Source: CAVPDE01 sp964580575
GTDB lineage: Bacteria; Desulfobacterota; DSM-4660; Desulfatiglandales; HGW-15
Direction of reading: 5' to 3'
Length of the DNA stretch: 64,000 nt
NCBI GenBank assembly: GCA_964580575.1
Contig: CAZOLJ010000012.1
Span: 1-64,000, forward strand
The notes below the pieces were generated by a model that was not told where the DNA came from, did not search any database, and was given only the letters and a program-made list of their open reading frames with translations. The position numbers and the translations under genes were made by a program. Of the stretch, positions 35,159-44,423 are shown one piece after another. The stretch's first letter is position 1. Each line of letters opens with the position of its first letter.

Positions 35159-37347
35159 GGTTCCTCATCCTGAACCCGGATAGAGCCATTGTGGTCATTG
35201 ATGATGTTGTTGACAATGGCCAGCCCGAGCCCGGTACCGTGCTTCTTGGTAGAAAAGTAAGGCTCAAACACCCTGGCCTTGTGCTCGGGGGGGATCCCCT
35301 TGCCGTTGTCCGCGACCTCAAGGATGACGATCTGCTGATCTTGGTCATAAGAAATCCCAATGGTGATCTGGCCTCTCCCGTCAATCGCATCCAGCGCATT
35401 GTCGAGGAGATTGATCATGACCCGTTTCATCTGTTCCCGGTCCACTTTGATCTCAGGCAGCTGAGCAGCATCGTGAAAGACGATGGTGACCGCTTTCTGG
35501 GCCTCTTTGTAAACGTTGACGGATTCCTGGATAATCTGCTTGAGGTCGTTGAGACTCAGGTTCGGGGCAGGAAGGCGCGCATAACTTGAGAATTCGTTGA
35601 CCAGCCGCTTCAATCCCTCCACCTGATCGACAATCATGTTCGTGCACTCTTCAAAAACTCTGCTGTCGTCCTTGGCCAGGGTTGCGCCATACTTTCTCTG
35701 GAGCCGCTGCGCGGAAAGCTGAATGGGGGTGAGAGGGTTTTTGACTTCATGAGCGATGCGCCTGGCCACCTCTCGCCAGGCTGCCATTCGCTGAGCTTTC
35801 TCGATTTCGGACAGATCTTCAAGCACGGCGACCACGCCGTGCGATTTGCCTTTGTCGTCCCGCATCACGTTGAGAGAAACGAGGAGCGGAAGGGTCCTGT
35901 TTCCCAGGGTCAGGCTGATCTGCCGCTTGAAGGAGCCTTTCCGGACCAGGTACCGATCCTGAAAAAACCCATTGATGATTCTGAGGTGATCCCTGTTGAG
36001 GACGTCTTTGTAGTTCCGGCCGACGACGTGTTCAGCCCTGAGATTGAGCATCTTTTCGGCCGATTTGTTGAAAGTCAGGATTTTACCCTCCGCATCGGCC
36101 GAAATGACTCCTGCAGCCACATTGGCGAACACGATTTCCATATTGAGACGCCGCTGCTCGATCTCCACGTTGCTCCGGATGAGTTCCCTGTTGGTCTCCT
36201 CCAGCTGCAGTTTACTGTTCTTGAGATCCATCGTCATCTGGTTGAAGGAGTTGACCAGGACTCCGATTTCGTCCTCTGCATGAAGGTCAATGAAGACGTC
36301 GTAGTCCCCTGACGCAATGCGGTGGGTTCCCTCGGCCAACTCCTGAATGGGCACGGTAATTCCTTTGGAAAGGTAAAGGCCGAACCACACGGAAGCGAAA
36401 ATGATCAGCAGAGTCACAATGGACAGGGTGATGAGATGGATCGTCTTAATCGGCCTCTTGAGCAGTTTGAACTGCTTGAACTCGTCAAGCCCGCTGGGGA
36501 GTTCGTTGAGCCGGTTGACGAGATCTCCGGGGATGAATTTCTGCGTCACCACAAGCCCAACGACCGCCTTGGATTCGGTTCTGGAGAAGATGGGGACGAT
36601 GCCGCTGACCAGCTGGCCGTGCGAGGATGTCTGGATTTCATGGGCGTCCGTCCCTTTTTCAAAGCTCTTCCTCAAGACGTCGGCCCCGGGCCCCTTGAAG
36701 GGGCTCAGGTCGAGCTTCTCATCCTGGGATACGGCCCGCTGCTGCATGTTCTGGGAAAACACCCGAATGGAGGCCAATTGGTATTCGACCCGTTTCTCAC
36801 CGATGAGTTTGTCCACCTCCTCGTTGCGGGATATGAGCGTGTAACCGTGGTAGCTGATGAGGCGGCCCAGGGTGTTCCCGTGGGAAAGCAGCTCATCCGC
36901 CACTCGGCTGTAAAAGCTCTGCCCGACTTCAAGGGAACTCCTGAGGGATCTCTCCACGGGGATGTTGAACCAGTACTCAATGGAGGTTGAAATGAACTGG
37001 ACCGAAACAAAGAACAAAATGACGGTCGGAAGGAGCGACAGGGTGATAAAGGCCAGGACCAGCTTGGTCCTCAATTTGGCCCCCATGATTTTCTTCCTTC
37101 TTTCGAAGACCAGCTTGACCAGGTTTCTCAAGGTTAAATAGATCAGGAGCAGAAGAAGGATGACATTGATGTCAATGAGGACGAAGATAAGGATGCTGTT
37201 CGCGATGGGAAGGTCAAGTCCGAGATCAAGGACTTTTATCCCCAGGTAGGTGATGATCGGGATCAGGACAATAAGGCAGGCGATGATGATCCTTTCTCTT
37301 CGCCGCCGTCGCAAATCCTGCTTTTCAGCTTCAAGATAGTCCTTCAT
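35071..37347 (-). CDS. NtrY-like membrane sensor histidine kinase
   Basis: A 758-residue inner-membrane kinase. Membrane helices near 18-80 and again near 305-325 flank an extracytoplasmic sensor region; then a HAMP domain (LSKGITVPIQELAEGTHRIASG, about 330-385), PAS (about 405-510), HisKA with RRIAHEVKNPLTPIQLSAQR (about 530) and HATPase_c (DNGKGIPPE, GTGLGLAIV, about 685-720). The architecture is that of NtrY. AGGAG lies before the start. No partner regulator is adjacent on its strand, so the response regulator must be elsewhere (not visible here). The 3' end overlaps the FecR-domain gene. Confidence 0.88.
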   Translation of the reverse strand: MKDYLEAEKQDLRRRRRERIIIACLIVLIPIITYLGIKVLDLGLDLPIANSILIFVLIDINVILLLLLIYLTLRNLVKLVFERRKKIMGAKLRTKLVLAFITLSLLPTVILFFVSVQFISTSIEYWFNIPVERSLRSSLEVGQSFYSRVADELLSHGNTLGRLISYHGYTLISRNEEVDKLIGEKRVEYQLASIRVFSQNMQQRAVSQDEKLDLSPFKGPGADVLRKSFEKGTDAHEIQTSSHGQLVSGIVPIFSRTESKAVVGLVVTQKFIPGDLVNRLNELPSGLDEFKQFKLLKRPIKTIHLITLSIVTLLIIFASVWFGLYLSKGITVPIQELAEGTHRIASGDYDVFIDLHAEDEIGVLVNSFNQMTMDLKNSKLQLEETNRELIRSNVEIEQRRLNMEIVFANVAAGVISADAEGKILTFNKSAEKMLNLRAEHVVGRNYKDVLNRDHLRIINGFFQDRYLVRKGSFKRQISLTLGNRTLPLLVSLNVMRDDKGKSHGVVAVLEDLSEIEKAQRMAAWREVARRIAHEVKNPLTPIQLSAQRLQRKYGATLAKDDSRVFEECTNMIVDQVEGLKRLVNEFSSYARLPAPNLSLNDLKQIIQESVNVYKEAQKAVTIVFHDAAQLPEIKVDREQMKRVMINLLDNALDAIDGRGQITIGISYDQDQQIVILEVADNGKGIPPEHKARVFEPYFSTKKHGTGLGLAIVNNIINDHNGSIRVQDEEPQGTRFIIELPVAGFAIPEPVPENWPAPG

Positions 37348-37352
37348 GACTC

Positions 37353-37955
37353 CTAATACCTGAAATCCACCGCGTACCAGTCGGTCTCAAAATCCCAGAG
37401 GGACAAGAAAAAAAACACGTAATGAAGGTAAAACGGAAGTCTTATCTTGTCCAGTTGAGCCATCATCTGAAGCTGATAGCGCTTCCCTTTTTTCAACTGA
37501 TGCATGGGAACGACTTTCAAGGCCACAATCTCTGCCATGAGCTTTTTGGCTTCCTCGAAGGTTCTCGCCGTGACTTCTCTGTTGTTGTCTTCGGAAAATC
37601 TCACGGAGTAGGTTTTTTTCAGACTGTCATATTTGATGCTGTGATTGACTTCGAGATCAGCGATCTTCTTGTCCCAGATCAGGTCCCTCTTTTCGTTGAG
37701 CTGAACAAAAAAAGTGAAAGTGGTCTCAATGCCGCTCTCAATGGCATTGTTCATTTCAGGGGTAAAGCAGTTGTTGACCTTGAAGTAGATAAGAAGGTGG
37801 TCCCGAGTGTTGGTGACGACGAAGTCCGACAAATAGGCTTCCTTTGCCATGGCCGGTACAGCCCAGGCAACCCAAAGGATCGTCATCAGCAGAAGGCTCT
37901 TTAAACCTCTCATGGGTCTAAACCGGAAACGCTTCTTCCCCGGGGGATGATTCAT
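37353..37955 (-). CDS. DUF4390-like exported protein
   Basis: A 200-residue protein with an N-terminal signal sequence or anchor (about 17-38, ending AVPAMA). The mature part (LSDFVVTNTRDHLLIYFKVNNCF ... FFLSLWDFETDWYAVDFRY) matches the small exported proteins of the DUF4390 type that commonly lie next to NtrY-like kinases; this is from memory of the family, not a search. It precedes the kinase by 5 bases and shares its transcript, so a role in signal input to the kinase is a reasonable guess. Confidence 0.7.
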   Translation of the reverse strand: MNHPPGKKRFRFRPMRGLKSLLLMTILWVAWAVPAMAKEAYLSDFVVTNTRDHLLIYFKVNNCFTPEMNNAIESGIETTFTFFVQLNEKRDLIWDKKIADLEVNHSIKYDSLKKTYSVRFSEDNNREVTARTFEEAKKLMAEIVALKVVPMHQLKKGKRYQLQMMAQLDKIRLPFYLHYVFFFLSLWDFETDWYAVDFRY

Positions 37956-38072
37956 TCGAGTATAAGGAGAAAACTTAAAGAATTCTGACTAGATGGGATA
38001 TTATCGGAGAGAGCCGGGAAATGCAATCAATATCCCCTGAAACAGGGGCTTGAGCAAGGAACTCCATGCTTG

Positions 38073-39002
38073 TTATGCGTGAAGGGGATCGGAAAAACCA
38101 AAAACCGGGACAGTGAACCTCTCGCCGGCCCACTGCTCTGGGCTGGTGATGGCCAGATCCTCCCAGGTTTTTTCCGAATGAATCAATTTTTTGAGGAGCT
38201 GGTGATTCAGGGCATGCCCTGACTTCTTAACTTCAAAATGGCCGATCACCGGGCAACCCAGAATCGCAAGGTCACCGAGGAAATCCAGGATCTTGTGCCG
38301 CACAAATTCGTCTTTGTACCTCAATCCATCTTCGTTGAGGATTCGGAAGTCGTCAATCACAATGGCGTTGTCCAGAGAGCCACCAAGAGCCAGCCCGTTT
38401 TCTCTCAGGGTCTGAATGTCCCGCAAGAAACCGAAGGTCCTCGCCCTGCTGATCTCCTTAACAAAATCCTTTCCGGAGAACCTAAGCTCAAAGCTCTGGT
38501 CTCGCAGGAGAGGATGGTTGAACCCGATGGCATAGGAGATCTTGAGCTCCTTGGAAGGGTTGATGCGCACCGAGCGTCCTCCCTCGCGGATCTCAAAAGG
38601 TCGCTTGATGACAACGAAACGTTTTGGGCGTTTCTGTTCTCGAATGCCTGCAGAGCGAAGCAGAAAAACGAAAGGAGCTGCGCTCCCGTCCATGATGGGA
38701 ACTTCGGGGCCGTCCACCTCGACCCGGGCATTGTCAATACCCAACCCGAAAAAGGCTGCCATGAGATGTTCCACGGTTGACACCCTGAAGCCGTTGAAAC
38801 CGAGAGTGGTGGACAAGGTTGTATCCACAACATTCTCGAAATCGGCCTTTATCTCGGGCCGGGAAGGCAGGTCCTTTCGAATGAAAGTGATACCGGTATC
38901 CACCGGGGCAGGTTTGATTGTCAGATTGACCGGATGTCCTGAATGGAGCCCTATGCCGGTACAACTTGTTTCATCCTTTATGGTTCGCTGCCTGTAATCC
39001 AC
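38073..39002 (-). CDS. lpxC: UDP-3-O-acyl-N-acetylglucosamine deacetylase
   Basis: A 309-residue zinc enzyme for the committed step of lipid A synthesis. Zinc and catalytic motifs are visible: STVEHLMAAFFGLGIDN (His79 region), HKILDFLGDLA (about 236) and GHALNHQLLKKL (about 263). It starts at GTG 39002 with AAAGGAG about 6 bases upstream. Presence of lpxC shows an LPS-bearing outer membrane. It is divergent from mltA. Confidence 0.95.
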   Translation of the reverse strand: MDYRQRTIKDETSCTGIGLHSGHPVNLTIKPAPVDTGITFIRKDLPSRPEIKADFENVVDTTLSTTLGFNGFRVSTVEHLMAAFFGLGIDNARVEVDGPEVPIMDGSAAPFVFLLRSAGIREQKRPKRFVVIKRPFEIREGGRSVRINPSKELKISYAIGFNHPLLRDQSFELRFSGKDFVKEISRARTFGFLRDIQTLRENGLALGGSLDNAIVIDDFRILNEDGLRYKDEFVRHKILDFLGDLAILGCPVIGHFEVKKSGHALNHQLLKKLIHSEKTWEDLAITSPEQWAGERFTVPVFGFSDPLHA

Positions 39003-39314
39003 CTCAACTCCTTTTGCTCAAGAATAGATAATCACCATAATCAGCAGCAATCATCATGCCAGGTCTTGGAAAAGAAAGGAAATTGTTTATAAATTAAACC
39101 TAACCTTTCAGGATCACAATGAAAATTTATTCGAGTTATCTCAGGAAGAAGTTCTGATAAAAGGCTGGCCATGGCAAAAAAACCACACTCGAAGTCGCTT
39201 GTGACACAGTCTCAGACCCTGTTTTGTCTTGTACGACCGCTGTATCAAAGATAGGATGCAAGACAAAACCCCTTCATTCGAAAAGGGTTAGTTCCCTCGG
39301 GAAAGGAGCCGTCC
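39003..39314. other. divergent lpxC-mltA control region
   Basis: No gene in 312 bases. A strong stem, GTTTTGTCTTG (39221-39231) with CAAGACAAAAC (39259-39269), lies in the presumed mltA leader without a T-run. On the minus strand TTGTGA, 17 bases, TAATTT near 39120-39092 is a weak lpxC promoter candidate. Confidence 0.45.
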
Positions 39315-40547
39315 ATGCACAGGTCGTACAAAAACCAAACCCTGATCGTGGTCGTTGTGCTGGCCTCGTCGCTTCTCACCGCTTGCTATCCTCCTCCCGT
39401 CAAAGAGGCTGACACACCGGAGCAAGCGCTCATCCCCGTGCGCTGGTTTTATCCTCGTTTTGAAGACGACATGGATTTGAATTCCTTGCGGGAAGCTATT
39501 GAAAGAAATCTGCAGTATTTCGCCAGACTGAGTCCGGAGCACGCTTTTGTCTATGGTCCCCACCGATACACATGCAGACAAGTGATGGAAAGCCAAACCG
39601 CTCTCCTCGAAACGATCAGGAGTGCTTCAGGGCCAAAAGAGGTGAATGAAAGGGTGAGGAAGGACTTTCTCGTCTACAAGGCTGCCGGTCGAGACGGGCA
39701 GGTGCTTTTCACCGGGTATTTCGAACCGATCCTCCAAGGCAGGTTAAGGCCTGACAGTACCTTCAAGTACGCGATCTACCGGAGACCCGACGACCTCATC
39801 AAGATTGACCTTTCTCTTTTTGGCGAGGAGTTCAAGGGGAAAAGCATTATCGCTCGGATCGACGGAAAAAGCGTTATCCCCTATTACTCAAGACAGCAGA
39901 TCGCACAAGGCAGGGCCCTGGAAGGGAAGGGTCTGGAACTTGCCTGGCTCAAAGACCCGGTGGATGTCGCCTTTCTCCATATCCAGGGATCCGGACGTCT
40001 CGACCTAGGAGACGGAAGAGCAATTCGCGTCGGGTATTCGGAAAAAAACGGACTCCCTTATCGCCCGATCGGGCGTTACCTCCTGGAGCGTGGGCTGATC
40101 ACCAGGGAGGAGATGTCCATGCAGGCGATCCGAAGGGTCCTTGCAGAAGGGCCGGAGATGGTTGAAGAGGCTCTGAACTATAATCCATCCTACGTTTTCT
40201 TCCGCGATCTGGGGGAGGGCCCCCTGCTCGGCAACATCAACACTCCCATCACCCCGGGAAGGACGTTGGCCCTGGATTCGCGGCTTTTCCCAGCCGGAGC
40301 GATAGCGTGGATCAAGACTCAGAAACCCAAAGTGAACGACAGAGGTGAGATTGTCTCCTGGGAGGTTTTCTCCCGGTTCGTCATCAATCAGGACACCGGT
40401 GGAGCGATCAAAGGGCCGGGAAGAGCGGATCTTTTCTGGGGCAGCGGCCCTTATGCGGAACTGGCAGCTGGCCACATGCGTCACGAAGGGGAACTCTACA
40501 TTTTGATGCTAGGCACAAAGAAAGAAAGGGACAAAGGCACAAAGTAG
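39315..40547 (+). CDS. mltA: membrane-bound lytic murein transglycosylase A (lipoprotein)
   Basis: A 410-residue outer-membrane lipoprotein that cleaves peptidoglycan glycan strands. Signal peptide with lipobox LLTAC (Cys about 24); MltA domain about 110-290 (GQVLFTGYFEPILQG, HIQGSGRLDLGDG); 3D domain with catalytic Asp in NQDTGGAIKGPGRADLFWG (about 360). AAAGGAG lies 8 bases before ATG. The last residues (GTKKERDKGTK) and stop come from the octad repeat at 40511-40621, so the natural C-terminus probably ended near YILM. Confidence 0.92.
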   Translation: MHRSYKNQTLIVVVVLASSLLTACYPPPVKEADTPEQALIPVRWFYPRFEDDMDLNSLREAIERNLQYFARLSPEHAFVYGPHRYTCRQVMESQTALLETIRSASGPKEVNERVRKDFLVYKAAGRDGQVLFTGYFEPILQGRLRPDSTFKYAIYRRPDDLIKIDLSLFGEEFKGKSIIARIDGKSVIPYYSRQQIAQGRALEGKGLELAWLKDPVDVAFLHIQGSGRLDLGDGRAIRVGYSEKNGLPYRPIGRYLLERGLITREEMSMQAIRRVLAEGPEMVEEALNYNPSYVFFRDLGEGPLLGNINTPITPGRTLALDSRLFPAGAIAWIKTQKPKVNDRGEIVSWEVFSRFVINQDTGGAIKGPGRADLFWGSGPYAELAAGHMRHEGELYILMLGTKKERDKGTK

Positions 40548-40621
40548 CAGGGGGACAAAGGGACATAAGAAAAGGGCTTTTCCGCTTTGTGCCTTTGCAA
40601 CTTTGTCCCTTTGTGCCTTCC
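40511..40621 (+). repeat. period-8 words and their inverted block, invading the mltA end
   Basis: Left block: GGCACAAA, GGGACAAA, GGCACAAA, GGGACAAA, GGGACATA; right block (40585-40621): CTTTGTGC, CTTTGCAA, CTTTGTCC, CTTTGTGC. They can pair into a long imperfect stem. The left block encodes the final residues of MltA and its stop codon. Confidence 0.75.
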
Positions 40622-40651
40622 TATGTCGGCTTCAGCCGACAGCGGTCGACT

Positions 40652-42730
40652 TCAGATTGCGAATTTCGAGAAGTCGGCAACCCTGAGGAAAAGCCGCGAC
40701 AGCTCCTGCAGCATCCCGACCCGGTTGTTCTTGAGCTCCACACTCTCCTTGGTCAGAATCTCCACGCCGCTGAAGAAATCATCGACCGGCCCCTTGAGCG
40801 TGGCCATGAGCTTGAGAGCATCGTAAGTGTTTTTCTTTTCGATGAGGTCCTCAATGGGTCGTTTCACGGCCTGATAGGATTCCCACAGCTTGGATTCGCA
40901 GGGGGCCTTGAAAAGGGTAGCCTGAACCCTCATGGGCTCCTCCTGGTTCTTCAGGATGTTGCTGATCCGCTTGGAAGTGAGAACAAAGGATTCGAACTCG
41001 CCGAATTCCTTCACAAACGTCTGAAGCTGATCAAGCCTCGAACGAAGCTGATTGATGCGGTCAAACTCCACGGCAATGGCCGCCTCCACGAGCCCGTATC
41101 CATAATCGGATCGCAGCATCACCTGGCGGTATCTCTCCCTGAAGAAGTCCAGAATCTTGCGCAAAATCACGGGTTCATCAAAAGAGATTTCCTTTGACAA
41201 GATGGAGAAGGCTTTTGAAATAGTCTCCGTGAGAGAAACATCCCAATCCCTGCTTTCCAGAATACGGATGATCGCCAGAGCGTGGCGGCGCAGGGCAAAG
41301 GGGTCTGCGGCGCCTGTGGGCTCCATGCCGATAGCAAAGAAACCGGCGATCGTGTCCATCCGGTCCGCGACACTGATGATGGCTCCTAAAACAGAGGAAG
41401 GCAGTTCGTCACCGGCACGGGCAGGGAGGTAATGCTCATGCACCGCAACGCAGACCTCCTCAGGATGACCGTCCATGCGGGCGTATTCCATCCCCATCAC
41501 GCCTTGAAGCGTGGGAAACTCGGTGACCATCTGGGTGACCAGATCGCCCTTGCACAGTCTCGCCGCCAAGCGAACGAGCTGCAGCTTATCCGGTGCGACC
41601 TTTTCGGCCAGGAATTCAGCCAGGGCCGTGAAGCGCTGCACTTTTGCGTAAGAAGTGCCCAGTTCTGCCTGGTAGATCACTCCTTTGAGGTCTTCGATCC
41701 GGGCTTCGAGAGGCTTTTTTCGGTCTTCTTTGAAAAAGAAACTCGCATCCGACAGTCGTGCACGCAACACTTTTTCATGACCCTTTCGAACAAGGTCTTC
41801 GTCCTTGGCTAACGTGTTGTTGATGGCCACGAAGTTCGGCATCAATCGACCCTGCCCGTCGTGTAAGGCGAAATACTTCTGATGTTTTTTCATGGCGGTG
41901 ATCAGAACCGGAGAAGGAATGGCCAAGAAGGCCTTGTCAAAGGATCCGCACACCGCAGAAGGGTACTCGACCATGTTGGCCACGGTGGAGACCAGTTCCT
42001 CGTCTCGGATCGCTACTCCTGAAACCCCTGCCGCCGCCTTAGCCACAACGTCCTTGACCTTTCTGGCCCTTTCTTTCTGATCAAGGAGAACAAAGCTTTT
42101 TCCGAGTCTTGCCAGATAGTCGTCGAGGCTTGCCACTTGCATCGTGCGGGGTGCCATAAAGCGGTGCCCCGCAGTGGTGTTGCCGCTTTGGATCCCAGCC
42201 ACTTCAAAGGGGACAATCGAACCGTTGTAAAGGGCGATCATCCAATGAATCGGACGCACAAAAGGGAATCCCGCACTGCCCCATCGCATGGACTTGGGCC
42301 ACGGAAGGTCTGCAAGGATCCGAGGAAAGACCTCGGAAAGAACCTCTACCGTGGGCCTCCCCGGGATGCTCCGTTTTACGAAAAGGTAATCCCCCTTGGG
42401 CGTCTCCAGAATCTCCAGGTCTTCCACAGAAACCCCGTGCTTTTTCGCAAAACCCAGGGCCGCCTTGGTGGGCTTGCCCTTGTCGTCAAAAGCGGCGGCT
42501 TTTGCCGGCCCGGTGATTTCCTGGACCGTGTCGGCCTGCGTGTCCTGAACCGTCTTGCCGATCAGCACGAGCCTTCTGGGCGTGCCGTAAGCTGCCAGGG
42601 GTTCACCGATCTCGATCCGACTGCTCTTCAGCTGGGATTCTGCAAGGTCCTTGAGCGCCTTCAGGCCGTTTTCAAGATAGTCCGAAGGAATCTCCTCTGT
42701 ACCGATCTCCAACAAAAGTTCATGAAACAT
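40652..42730 (-). CDS. glyS: glycine--tRNA ligase beta subunit
   Basis: A 692-residue subunit of the alpha2-beta2 bacterial GlyRS. It starts MFHELLLEIGTEEIPSDYLENG, the standard beta-subunit opening, so ATG 42730 (AGGAAAGAGG upstream) is preferred over the open frame to 42778. Family markers include HQKYFALHDGQGRLMPNFVAINN (about 285) and a C-terminal anticodon-binding-like domain. It lies downstream of glyQ on the same strand with a repeat in the 187-base gap. Confidence 0.95.
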   Translation of the reverse strand: MFHELLLEIGTEEIPSDYLENGLKALKDLAESQLKSSRIEIGEPLAAYGTPRRLVLIGKTVQDTQADTVQEITGPAKAAAFDDKGKPTKAALGFAKKHGVSVEDLEILETPKGDYLFVKRSIPGRPTVEVLSEVFPRILADLPWPKSMRWGSAGFPFVRPIHWMIALYNGSIVPFEVAGIQSGNTTAGHRFMAPRTMQVASLDDYLARLGKSFVLLDQKERARKVKDVVAKAAAGVSGVAIRDEELVSTVANMVEYPSAVCGSFDKAFLAIPSPVLITAMKKHQKYFALHDGQGRLMPNFVAINNTLAKDEDLVRKGHEKVLRARLSDASFFFKEDRKKPLEARIEDLKGVIYQAELGTSYAKVQRFTALAEFLAEKVAPDKLQLVRLAARLCKGDLVTQMVTEFPTLQGVMGMEYARMDGHPEEVCVAVHEHYLPARAGDELPSSVLGAIISVADRMDTIAGFFAIGMEPTGAADPFALRRHALAIIRILESRDWDVSLTETISKAFSILSKEISFDEPVILRKILDFFRERYRQVMLRSDYGYGLVEAAIAVEFDRINQLRSRLDQLQTFVKEFGEFESFVLTSKRISNILKNQEEPMRVQATLFKAPCESKLWESYQAVKRPIEDLIEKKNTYDALKLMATLKGPVDDFFSGVEILTKESVELKNNRVGMLQELSRLFLRVADFSKFAI

Positions 42731-42788
42731 AGAGCCTCTTTCCTTAAAGCGTTCTTCAATTGGTGCCGAAAGGCACAAGGTCGCGCAC

Positions 42789-42866
42789 TGTCATTTCGAC
42801 CGAAGGGAGAAATCTTTGTTGAACCAATCGAGAGATTTCTCAGTCGCTCCGCTCCTTCGAAATGAC
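42789..42866. repeat. TGTCATTTCGA...TCGAAATGAC palindromic repeat, copy 2
   Basis: TGTCATTTCGACCGAAGGG at the left and CCTTCGAAATGAC at the right are inverted arms; inner GAGAAATCT/AGATTTCTC also pair. It lies between glyQ and glyS. Copy 1 is inside 143-297 and copy 3 at 43861-43940. Confidence 0.75.
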
Positions 42867-42917
42867 GCGATTGCTAGTCCACGAAGATGCAATGGATTGT
42901 TTCCCCCTTCCACGCCC

Positions 42918-43790
42918 TTATGTCCGATTCAGCAAGGGAAATCCCATCTCCTCCCTCTGGGTGAGATAATTCTTGGCAACGAAGCGGGCGAGATTTCTTA
43001 TTCGCTCGATGTACTTGGTTCTCTGGGCCACACTGATCGCTCCCCGCGCATCCAGGATGTTGAACAGGTGGGAGCACTTGAGACAGTAATCGTAGGCCGG
43101 GAGAACAAGGCTTTTTTCACTCACCCGGATGGATTCCTGTTCGCACAGGTCAAACATCTTGAGAAGCATCTCCACGTCCGCGACTTCGAAACAGTACACC
43201 GAATTCTCCCACTCCCCTTTCTTGTGGACGTCGCCGTACTTGACCCGGTCATTCCACTGGAGATCATACACGCTGTCTTTTTCCTGGAGATACATGGCGA
43301 TTCGTTCAAGACCATAGGTGATTTCCACGGAAATGGGGTCCAGACGGATGCTCCCGGCTTGCTGGAAGTAAGTGAACTGGGTGATTTCCATTCCGTCCAG
43401 CCAGACCTCCCAGCCCAACCCGGATGCGCCCAGCGTGGGCGACTCCCAGTCGTCTTCCACAAAACGGATATCATGGTCCAGAGGATCGACGCCCAAGGCT
43501 TTGAGGCTGTCGAGATACATATCCTGAATCTCGAGAGGCGAGGGCTTGATGATCACCTGATACTGATAGTAATGGCCTAACCGGTTCGGGTTCTCCCCGT
43601 AGCGGCCGTCCGTAGGGCGGCGGGAAGGTTCCACATAAGCCACGGACCAGGGTTCGGGGCCCAAGGCCCTCAACAGGGTGGCGGGATTGAAGGTGCCTGC
43701 GCCCACCTCCAGGTCGTAGGGCTGCTGGATCACACATCCCTTGTCTGCCCAGAATCGCTCCAGGGTCATGATCAATTCCTGAAAGGTCAT
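42918..43790 (-). CDS. glyQ: glycine--tRNA ligase alpha subunit
   Basis: A 290-residue catalytic subunit, normal length. Typical sequence: MTFQELIMTLERFWADKGC at the start, then QPYDLEVGAGTFNPATLL and SRRPTDGRYGENPNRLGHYYQYQV. Paired with glyS downstream. AGGAG lies 11 bases before ATG 43790. Confidence 0.96.
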   Translation of the reverse strand: MTFQELIMTLERFWADKGCVIQQPYDLEVGAGTFNPATLLRALGPEPWSVAYVEPSRRPTDGRYGENPNRLGHYYQYQVIIKPSPLEIQDMYLDSLKALGVDPLDHDIRFVEDDWESPTLGASGLGWEVWLDGMEITQFTYFQQAGSIRLDPISVEITYGLERIAMYLQEKDSVYDLQWNDRVKYGDVHKKGEWENSVYCFEVADVEMLLKMFDLCEQESIRVSEKSLVLPAYDYCLKCSHLFNILDARGAISVAQRTKYIERIRNLARFVAKNYLTQREEMGFPLLNRT

Positions 43791-43860
43791 AGGATTTTCT
43801 TGCTCCTAATGAAAATGGGTGATTCTAGGCGGCATCGTAAGAGGCCGTGTAGATTGTATC

Positions 43861-43940
43861 TGTCATTTCGACCGCAGGGAGAAATCCTTCCTTTTCGTCG
43901 GATCGGGACTTCAAGATTTCTCGCTTCGCTCGAAATGACA
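43861..43940. repeat. TGTCATTTCGA...TCGAAATGACA palindromic repeat, copy 3
   Basis: Arms TGTCATTTCGACCGCAGGG and CTTCGCTCGAAATGACA with an inner GAGAAATC/GATTTCTC pair. It lies just upstream of glyQ and may separate it from the small plus-strand gene. Confidence 0.75.
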
Positions 43941-44059
43941 TGGTAAAGGGAGTTCTTACGGAGCCGTCGATTTTGAAGCTTGGAAAATTATCATCCGAGA
44001 GGCATAATGTCAAGAAAGGGATCTCCCTTGAAAAAGACTGTGCTCAATGTGCGGCGGTC

Positions 44060-44269
44060 ATGGGGATGTTCGAAGTAGATCTTTTCCCTGAGGAGGTGAA
44101 CAGCACGGATCACCCCCAGGCCAGGGAATTCAGAAAAGTGCTTGAAGCTGTGGCGGCCGACTTCCAGTGCGAGCTCCTGTCTTTTGAAGTGGACCACGGA
44201 ACCGTGTCCTTTGTTTTTGACAGCGATGAGCTGAACGCAGAGATTCTGAGGATGCTGGAATCCAAGTGA
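44060..44269 (+). CDS. small conserved-looking hypothetical protein
   Basis: About 69 residues (MGMFEVDLFPEEV ... ELNAEILRMLESK), acidic, with mixed strand and helix pattern and a good coding feel. I do not recognise the family. The start is uncertain: the frame is open back to ATG 43940 at the edge of a repeat, and another ATG (44007) with GAGAGG upstream opens a different frame that stops after 23 codons. A frameshift near 44030-44060 is therefore possible. It is convergent with recO; no function is assigned. Confidence 0.5.
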   Translation: MGMFEVDLFPEEVNSTDHPQAREFRKVLEAVAADFQCELLSFEVDHGTVSFVFDSDELNAEILRMLESK

Positions 44270-44329
44270 GCAAAGCACGGTGGCGATGAATCGCTACTCG
44301 GTAGATCTCGGTCATTGGCGGACCAACGA

Positions 44330-44423
44330 AAGGTACAAGGTCCATGGTACAGGGTGCAAGGAAGACCCTCCTGCATCGACCATGTTTTTCCTTGTACCTT
44401 GAACCTTGTACCTTGCACCTCCT
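44330..44423. repeat. period-7 words and their inverted block between a small gene and recO
   Basis: Left: AGGTACA, AGGTCCA, TGGTACA, GGGTGCA, AGGAAGA; right: CCTTGTA, CCTTGAA, CCTTGTA, CCTTGCA. The right block begins at the base next to the recO stop codon. Together they make a long imperfect hairpin between two convergent genes, usable by both as a 3' end. Confidence 0.72.

Noticed and set aside
35161..35589. Plus-strand frame opposite the kinase gene
   Set aside because: Antisense shadow of the strongly conserved HATPase/HisKA region.
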